From contig JAFTPR010000001.1 of the NCBI GenBank assembly GCA_017463145.1, positions 60,984 to 124,983 of the forward strand: 64,000 nucleotides of DNA. Direction: 5' to 3'. Position numbers and translations under genes: made by a program. Every line of letters starts with the position of its first letter. The stretch's first letter is position 1. The notes below the pieces were generated by a model. The model was not told where the DNA came from, did not search any database, and saw only the letters and a program-made list of their open reading frames with translations. The stretch comes from Clostridia bacterium (GTDB lineage: Bacteria > Bacillota > Clostridia > Christensenellales > Borkfalkiaceae). This document shows, one piece after another, positions 59,739 through 64,000 of this stretch.

Positions 59739-60337
59739 GTTTTCAAAAGGAAATAGGGCGAATTTACCGTTTAAAAGTACCTTTTGAAGGTTTGTATACC
59801 TCGGTGTTTTTGATAAAAACGGAAAACGAAAATATCCTTGTGGATTGCGCGACGACGGAGCAGGATGTGGACGGATATATCACCCCTGCGCTTGAAGAAA
59901 TTGGATTGGCCTGGACAGATATACGGTATCTGATCGTAACGCACAAGCACGGCGATCACGCAGGCGGAAAAAATCGGATTTTGCAGTTAAATCCAAGCAT
60001 AGAAACGGTTGAAAACGGTCGGCAGTTTTCAAAAAACGGGGTAACCGTGTACGAGTTGAAAGGGCATACGGTAGATATGATAGGCATCTTTGATGAGCAA
60101 AGCGGTACGCTGATTTCTGGCGACGGTTTGCAAGGCGAGGGCGTTGGAAAATACCGCTGTTCGTTGGAAAGTAAAGCGGAATATATAAAAACGATAGAGA
60201 AAATCAAAAGTGACGAAAGGGTAAAAAACATCTTATTTTCGCACGCGTACGAGCCGTGGTATCAAGACGGCGTGCGGGGCAGAGAACAGGTTTTGAAAAT
60301 TTTAGAAGATTGCGCGTGCGCAAGCAAAGGCGAGTAG
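59735..60337 (+). CDS. MBL-fold metallo-hydrolase
   Basis: 200 residues. Binuclear metal motif THKHGDHAGG (HxHxDH), then ELKGHTVDMIGIF (third His) and LISGDGLQG (bridging Asp), and FSHAYEPW near the end. The group includes glyoxalase-II-like and lactonase-like enzymes. The ATG overlaps the preceding stop. Last gene of the AraC-controlled operon; no clear terminator follows within 40 nt. Confidence 0.9.
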   Translation: MSFQKEIGRIYRLKVPFEGLYTSVFLIKTENENILVDCATTEQDVDGYITPALEEIGLAWTDIRYLIVTHKHGDHAGGKNRILQLNPSIETVENGRQFSKNGVTVYELKGHTVDMIGIFDEQSGTLISGDGLQGEGVGKYRCSLESKAEYIKTIEKIKSDERVKNILFSHAYEPWYQDGVRGREQVLKILEDCACASKGE

Positions 60338-60384
60338 AAAAGAAAGCAACCATAATCAATCAAGCAAACCGAAGTTCATAATAC

Positions 60385-60411
60385 TTGATAATTTTTTTGA
60401 TAAATTTGATT
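60385..60411 (+). promoter_or_regulatory. TTGAT direct repeats upstream of murQ
   Basis: TTGATAATTTT (60385), TTGATAAATTT (60397) and TTGATT (60406), about 40 bp upstream of the -10 box. The first is identical to two copies at 63444 and 63465. Confidence 0.5.
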
Positions 60412-60441
60412 ATTATTTTTATTCCTTTTGGGAATGAGCTA

Positions 60442-60450
60442 TGTTATAAT
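60442..60450 (+). promoter_or_regulatory. extended -10 promoter of murQ
   Basis: TGTTATAAT with no good -35, which fits an activator-dependent promoter. Confidence 0.6.
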
Positions 60451-60507
60451 AAGTCTAAATTAATACATACGTTTAATCTTTGATTTATTGAAAAAGGAGC
60501 TATGATT

Positions 60508-61314
60508 ATGAAAAAAACCGAACAAAGAAATCCGAATTCTATGCACATCGACAAGATGAGTGCGTTGGAAATTGCAAAGTGTATGAACAACGAAGATAAA
60601 ACCGTAGCGTTTGCGGTTGAAAAAGCGTTGCCAGAGATTGCGCAAACGATAGAGGCGGTCGTTGATTCTTTTAATAAAGGCGGTAGACTTTTGCTTATTG
60701 GCGCAGGAACATCGGGAAGACTTGGTATTATTGATGCGACGGAATGTCCTCCGACTTACGGCGAACCACCGGAAAAGGTTGTGGGGATTATGGCTGGCGG
60801 TCGCGATGCGGTCTTTAAAGCATCTGAAAACGGCGAAGATATGGGAAGCATGGGCGTAGAGGACATCAAGAGCGAAAATATTTGTGAAAAGGATACGCTA
60901 ATCGGTATTTCCGTTGCAGGAAATGCAATGTATGTTAAGGAAGCCCTCGTATATGCGAAAAGTGTTGGTGCAAAAACCGTAGCGCTTACCTGTAACGAAG
61001 ATGCTCATATTGCGAAAGTTGCGGATATTGCAATTATAACGGATACGGGCGCGGAAGTTGTTACAGGTTCTACCCGTTTAAAGGCTGGTACAGCGCATAA
61101 GCTTGTTTTAAATACTATTACAACAGGCTCGATGATAATGACCGGACACGTAATCGAAAATCATATGGTTAATATGAAACCGACAAATATAAAATTGAAA
61201 GAACGTGCCGCGAGAATTATAAGCGATATCGCTGGAATTGAGTTGGAAAAAGCAAGAGAAGAAGTGGCAACCGGTTCTTCCATTAGAGACATTTTGGCGA
61301 AATATGGAAAATGA
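60508..61314 (+). CDS. murQ: N-acetylmuramic acid 6-phosphate etherase
   Basis: Cleaves the lactyl ether of MurNAc-6-P to GlcNAc-6-P and lactate. 268 residues, shorter than the roughly 300 of E. coli MurQ, mainly at the C-terminus. SIS-domain core: LLLIGAGTSGRLGIIDATECPPTYG (start of the sugar-phosphate site), IMAGGRDAVFKASENGED, GISVAGNAMYVKEAL, TCNEDAHIAK and VVTGSTRLKAGTAHKLVLN. The second of two nearby ATGs was chosen because AAGGAG is 8 nt before it. The stop overlaps the kinase start (ATGA). Confidence 0.93.
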   Translation: MKKTEQRNPNSMHIDKMSALEIAKCMNNEDKTVAFAVEKALPEIAQTIEAVVDSFNKGGRLLLIGAGTSGRLGIIDATECPPTYGEPPEKVVGIMAGGRDAVFKASENGEDMGSMGVEDIKSENICEKDTLIGISVAGNAMYVKEALVYAKSVGAKTVALTCNEDAHIAKVADIAIITDTGAEVVTGSTRLKAGTAHKLVLNTITTGSMIMTGHVIENHMVNMKPTNIKLKERAARIISDIAGIELEKAREEVATGSSIRDILAKYGK

Positions 61315-62240
61315 AATACTTAGTAGCAGTAGACGGCGGCGGAAGCAAAACCGAAAGTGTGCTAATTGATATTTATGGTAATGTCGTCAATAGAAAAATA
61401 GGCAAGAGTTCCAATGCAAATGATATTGGGAAAGCCGAAGCGATAAACACGATAGTGGATATCGTTAAAGAAAGTTTACCCGAAGAGTTCGACAGCTTTG
61501 ACGTTTGTGTCGGTGGAGCGGGCATTCTTGCGTCTGGCATTGGCAGTGAAATGGAATGGGATTTATCAGCTCTTGAAAAGGTTGATAAGGTTAAAGTTAT
61601 TTCGGATATACAGTCCGCTTACTATGCGGTGTGCGATAAAAACGACGCAATTTTAATATTGGGTACGGGCTGTATCAGTTTTACTGTAAAAAATGGAGAA
61701 GAGATAAAGGTTGGCGGTGGCGGATACTTTATAGACGATCTGTATAGCGGATACGATATAGGGAAAGCCGTGTTAAATGCTGTTTTAGAAGAACGCGATG
61801 GGCGTGGCGAAAAAACTTTATTGTCTAAACTTTTCTTTAATGCCGTGGGTGTCGATATATATACGGAACTGAAAAATATTTATAAGGGCGGTAGGTCGTA
61901 CGTTGCTCAATTCGCGCCGTTGTGTTTTTTGGCATACGATTCGGGGGACGTAGTTGCAACAAATATTTTTAAGGAAGCCATTTCCAATCTTGAAAAGCTT
62001 CTTTGGGCAGTTTATAGAATTTGCGAAAAAGAGCAGTGTACAGTTGCCGTATTCGGAGGACTTTCAAAACGGATGGATTTACTTGAAAGATTCTTGTCGG
62101 GCAGTGTGAAGAGTAAGGTGAAATTAAATCCTACCGACGTGCCTATACTTTTAGGGGTGATAAAGGCTTTATGGGAGCAAGAAGGCGGGTTTGTTAATAA
62201 TTTCTTGCAGTCTTATAAAAAGTTGATTGATAAAAATTAG
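61311..62240 (+). CDS. BadF/BcrA-type sugar kinase (GlcNAc/MurNAc kinase, MurK-like)
   Basis: 309-residue ASKHA kinase. Phosphate 1 motif YLVAVDGGGSKTES, connect and phosphate 2 motif AILILGTGCISF, adenosine motif AVFGGLSKRMDLLE. In Clostridium, kinases of this family next to murQ phosphorylate MurNAc and GlcNAc, which fits the overlap with murQ: kinase first, etherase second in cell-wall-sugar recovery. Clearly more AT-rich than the core genes. Followed by a strong terminator. Confidence 0.88.
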   Translation: MKYLVAVDGGGSKTESVLIDIYGNVVNRKIGKSSNANDIGKAEAINTIVDIVKESLPEEFDSFDVCVGGAGILASGIGSEMEWDLSALEKVDKVKVISDIQSAYYAVCDKNDAILILGTGCISFTVKNGEEIKVGGGGYFIDDLYSGYDIGKAVLNAVLEERDGRGEKTLLSKLFFNAVGVDIYTELKNIYKGGRSYVAQFAPLCFLAYDSGDVVATNIFKEAISNLEKLLWAVYRICEKEQCTVAVFGGLSKRMDLLERFLSGSVKSKVKLNPTDVPILLGVIKALWEQEGGFVNNFLQSYKKLIDKN

Positions 62241-62300
62241 TTTTATTATAAAAGGAAATGCAGGAAAAAGTCTCAACTAAAATAAGAGGAATGTTTTTAT

Positions 62301-62349
62301 ATCCAAAAAGACTGCGTTCTGTTTAGTACAGAACGCAGTCTTTTTGGAT
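62301..62349. terminator. strong bidirectional terminator
   Basis: 21-bp perfect stem (62301-62321 with 62329-62349), loop TTTAGTA, A and T runs at both ends; shared by the kinase gene and the convergent AraC gene. Confidence 0.95.
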
Positions 62350-62399
62350 ATTTTTGGATTGACTTTGTGATATATAAAAGGGGTATTTTTGATAAAATT

Positions 62400-63281
62400 T
62401 TATATGTCGTCAGTAGATATAAACTTGGGGGCGTTTTGTTTTCTGTAATCGGAAGGGCTTAACCCTGTATTCTTCTTGAAAAAACTACTAAAATATAACG
62501 GATTGTCCATTCCTAAGTTTAATGAAATGTTGGTAACGGATAGGTTGGTATTTACGAGGAATGCCTTGGCGACTTCAATCTTTAAATCACGAAGATATTT
62601 CATTGGCGAAACACCAACGTATTGGTTAAAGCGTCGAATAAACGTAGGTACGGAAGTATAGCATTGCTCGGCATAAAATTTTACGTCATAATTTGTTTTA
62701 AGGTTCGTTTTCATTAATTCCATAACATAGCTAATCTCATTGGGAATAGAATTGGCGGTTTTAGGTGGATAAACAGCGGAATGAACCATTTGAAGAATAC
62801 TAAGAAGCTGAATCAGTCTGTTTATATCGTGGGCAAAATCGTGTTGTTTAAAATCATCAATAACAGCTTTAAAAAGATTGATAATTTGCGGTAAATCGCC
62901 CGTTTTGTAAACCGTCTTATCCCAAAGTGACAATTGTTCGAGAAAACGTTGGACGTCAGGACCTTGAAAATAAATGAAATATCTTTCGTTTTCGTTGTTT
63001 TTGTCATAAATAATATTTCTTATTTGATATGGATGAAAGATTAATACGCTTCCAGCCTCCACGCTTGTGTATTTGTTGTCGATAAGGACTTGCATAGTAC
63101 CCTTGTGCAGATAAATAAGAAGATATGCACCAGGATTATGTTCTCTTAAAAACGTGGTTTTTTTATGAGTGATGAAGTATCCGCAATTAAAAACATAAAT
63201 GTTTTTATCGCTGTTTTTTTCAATTTTTTGGTAATCGGTAAATGCAATTATACCGATATCTGTATTTTTAATACAAATCAA
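62400..63281 (-). CDS. AraC-family transcriptional regulator (second)
   Basis: 293 residues. Cupin-like N-terminal domain (NPGAYLLIYLHKGTMQVLIDN, AGSVLIFHPYQIRNI) and C-terminal AraC domain (VKFYAEQCYTSVPTFIRRFNQ, LSVTNISLNLGMDNPLYFSSFFK, GLSPSDYRKQN). The start is odd: a TAG stop lies directly upstream and no ATG is near, so TTG at 63281 is used here, without a good ribosome site. It lies between the murQ operon and a probable glycoside hydrolase, both preceded by TTGATAATTTT repeats; it is the natural candidate to bind them. Confidence 0.9.
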   Translation of the reverse strand: MICIKNTDIGIIAFTDYQKIEKNSDKNIYVFNCGYFITHKKTTFLREHNPGAYLLIYLHKGTMQVLIDNKYTSVEAGSVLIFHPYQIRNIIYDKNNENERYFIYFQGPDVQRFLEQLSLWDKTVYKTGDLPQIINLFKAVIDDFKQHDFAHDINRLIQLLSILQMVHSAVYPPKTANSIPNEISYVMELMKTNLKTNYDVKFYAEQCYTSVPTFIRRFNQYVGVSPMKYLRDLKIEVAKAFLVNTNLSVTNISLNLGMDNPLYFSSFFKKNTGLSPSDYRKQNAPKFISTDDI

Positions 63282-63443
63282 CTATTGTTTCTAAAATAAA
63301 ATCGACGAGTTATCCAATTTGTTTGGTGGAAATTTATGCTTTAAAAATTTTTTAACCAAAAAATTTTAAACGCAAAACTCATAGAAATTATTTGAGTATA
63401 GTATAACTATACATTTTATATTTGTCAAGCGCGTTGTCATAAA

Positions 63444-63475
63444 TTGATAATTTTTCGTATGTGATTGATAATTTT
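63444..63475 (+). promoter_or_regulatory. TTGATAATTTT direct repeat, 21-bp period
   Basis: Two identical 11-bp copies (63444-63454 and 63465-63475), exactly two helical turns apart, just upstream of the -35 box of the last gene. This is the usual geometry of AraC-family sites. An inverted repeat ATTATC-TAA-GATAAT lies downstream near 63510-63524. Confidence 0.65.
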
Positions 63476-63480
63476 ATATA

Positions 63481-63509
63481 TTTACATTTCGACGACATTA
63501 TTATACAAT
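63481..63509 (+). promoter_or_regulatory. promoter of the glycoside hydrolase-like gene
   Basis: TTTACA (63481-63486), 17 bp, TACAAT (63504-63509). Confidence 0.65.
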
Positions 63510-63551
63510 TATCTAAGATAATTATATAACATTATCGAAAAGGTACAAATA

Positions 63552-64000
63552 GTGAAAGTTTTTCTTGATAATAAAAATGGGAGTGTGAAAATAAATATTA
63601 ACGGGATTAATTATCCCCCGCTTGCGTTTAAAACTTTTCGTCCGACGAAAAAAAATATTTCAGATTTTTATAAAGCAGGCGTAAGATTTTTTTGCGTTTT
63701 GTCAACGGGAATGGAAAGTGCGACCAAAGACATTTATTACTCCAATTTCGGGGAATCGTGGCTTGATGACTATTCTTACGATTTCAAACCGATTGACGAT
63801 CAGATAGAATTGTTTGTAGAATCTGCGCCTAATGCGTATTTGGATATTATGCTTCAAATAGATACGCGAAAATGGTGGTTAGAAAAATATTCGGAATATC
63901 CAAATTCTTATTGGTGCTTATCTCAAATGTGCGCGGACCAAAAGTGGCGGAATGCTGCTTGCGCCTATTTGAAAGCGGCGGTGGAGCACATAGAAGAAAA
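63552..64000 (+). CDS. probable glycoside hydrolase, N-terminal part (runs off window)
   Basis: GTG start with AAAAGGT upstream; 149 residues visible, open to the edge. The segment KINGINYPPLAFKTFRPTK followed by FYKAGVRFFCVLSTGME, then AYLDIMLQIDTRKWWLEKY, has the look of a TIM-barrel glycosidase of the beta-galactosidase-like (GH-A clan) type, with early strands and a loop Trp pair. No catalytic Glu is in the visible part. Family cannot be fixed. Context suggests release of amino sugars for the murQ/kinase genes. Confidence 0.6.
   Translation, partial: MKVFLDNKNGSVKININGINYPPLAFKTFRPTKKNISDFYKAGVRFFCVLSTGMESATKDIYYSNFGESWLDDYSYDFKPIDDQIELFVESAPNAYLDIMLQIDTRKWWLEKYSEYPNSYWCLSQMCADQKWRNAACAYLKAAVEHIEE

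Overview
The window reads as chromosomal DNA of an uncultured-type Bacillota, class Clostridia, probably a gut lineage. This is inference from gene content: a SpoIIA/Rsb-like sigma module, ECF S components without their own ATPases, a bifurcating NfnAB transhydrogenase, YfhO and DUF421/DUF4363 proteins, KKxx-type lipoproteins, one-piece tmRNA and compact operons with ATGA overlaps. Almost every intergenic region carries a sigma-A promoter (TTGACA-17-TATAAT type) and a rho-independent terminator. No prophage, CRISPR array or rRNA was seen.

Layout. 1-5.2 kb: end of an ABC-F ATPase, a PflX-like radical SAM protein divergent from metK, and asnA. 5.5-11.6 kb: secA, prfB, tsaD and a metal-efflux permease. 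11.7-13.5 kb: a four-gene partner-switching sigma operon. 13.6-21.5 kb: a membrane protein, a PucR-type regulator, an S41 peptidase, and the tkt/phosphohexomutase pair. 21.6-23 kb: a cobalamin riboswitch driving a DUF4430 lipoprotein and an ECF S component. 23-26.7 kb: PH-domain protein, UAP1-type uridylyltransferase, a MITE-like element, DUF421/DUF4363. 26.7-27.5 kb: a THF riboswitch upstream of a FolT-like S component. 27.6-33.3 kb: lgt-pncB-lspA-rluD-orf-M20 operon under a palindromic promoter. 33.3-39.6 kb: radical SAM/DUF512 protein, der, plsY, trkA, trkH. 39.6-42 kb: ZIP transporter, a DUF3592 gene out of frame by one A, and ssrA. 42-51.6 kb: a very large repeat-bearing lipoprotein, a cation/proton antiporter and three tandem paralogous lipoproteins. 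51.6-56.7 kb: nfnAB and a YfhO-type membrane protein, then tRNA-Pro.

57.3-64 kb is accessory metabolism with more AT-rich stretches. An AraC regulator faces an operon of SDR, type I dehydroquinase-fold protein and metallo-beta-lactamase-fold protein. A murQ-kinase pair, a second AraC regulator and the start of a probable glycoside hydrolase follow. The last two transcription units share TTGATAATTTT-type direct repeats, which suggests one regulon for amino-sugar (peptidoglycan) use.

Best candidates for new biology: a recurring architecture where the ATG lies 6-8 nt after the -10 box (apparently leaderless mRNAs, four cases); an A9 tract directly after such a start that puts a gene out of frame; a sigma operon with one intact and one degenerate RsbW-like protein; a dehydroquinase-fold enzyme that keeps its catalytic His/Lys/Arg but has lost the substrate-binding E-x-R motif; and a tRNA-Pro with an AGG anticodon.
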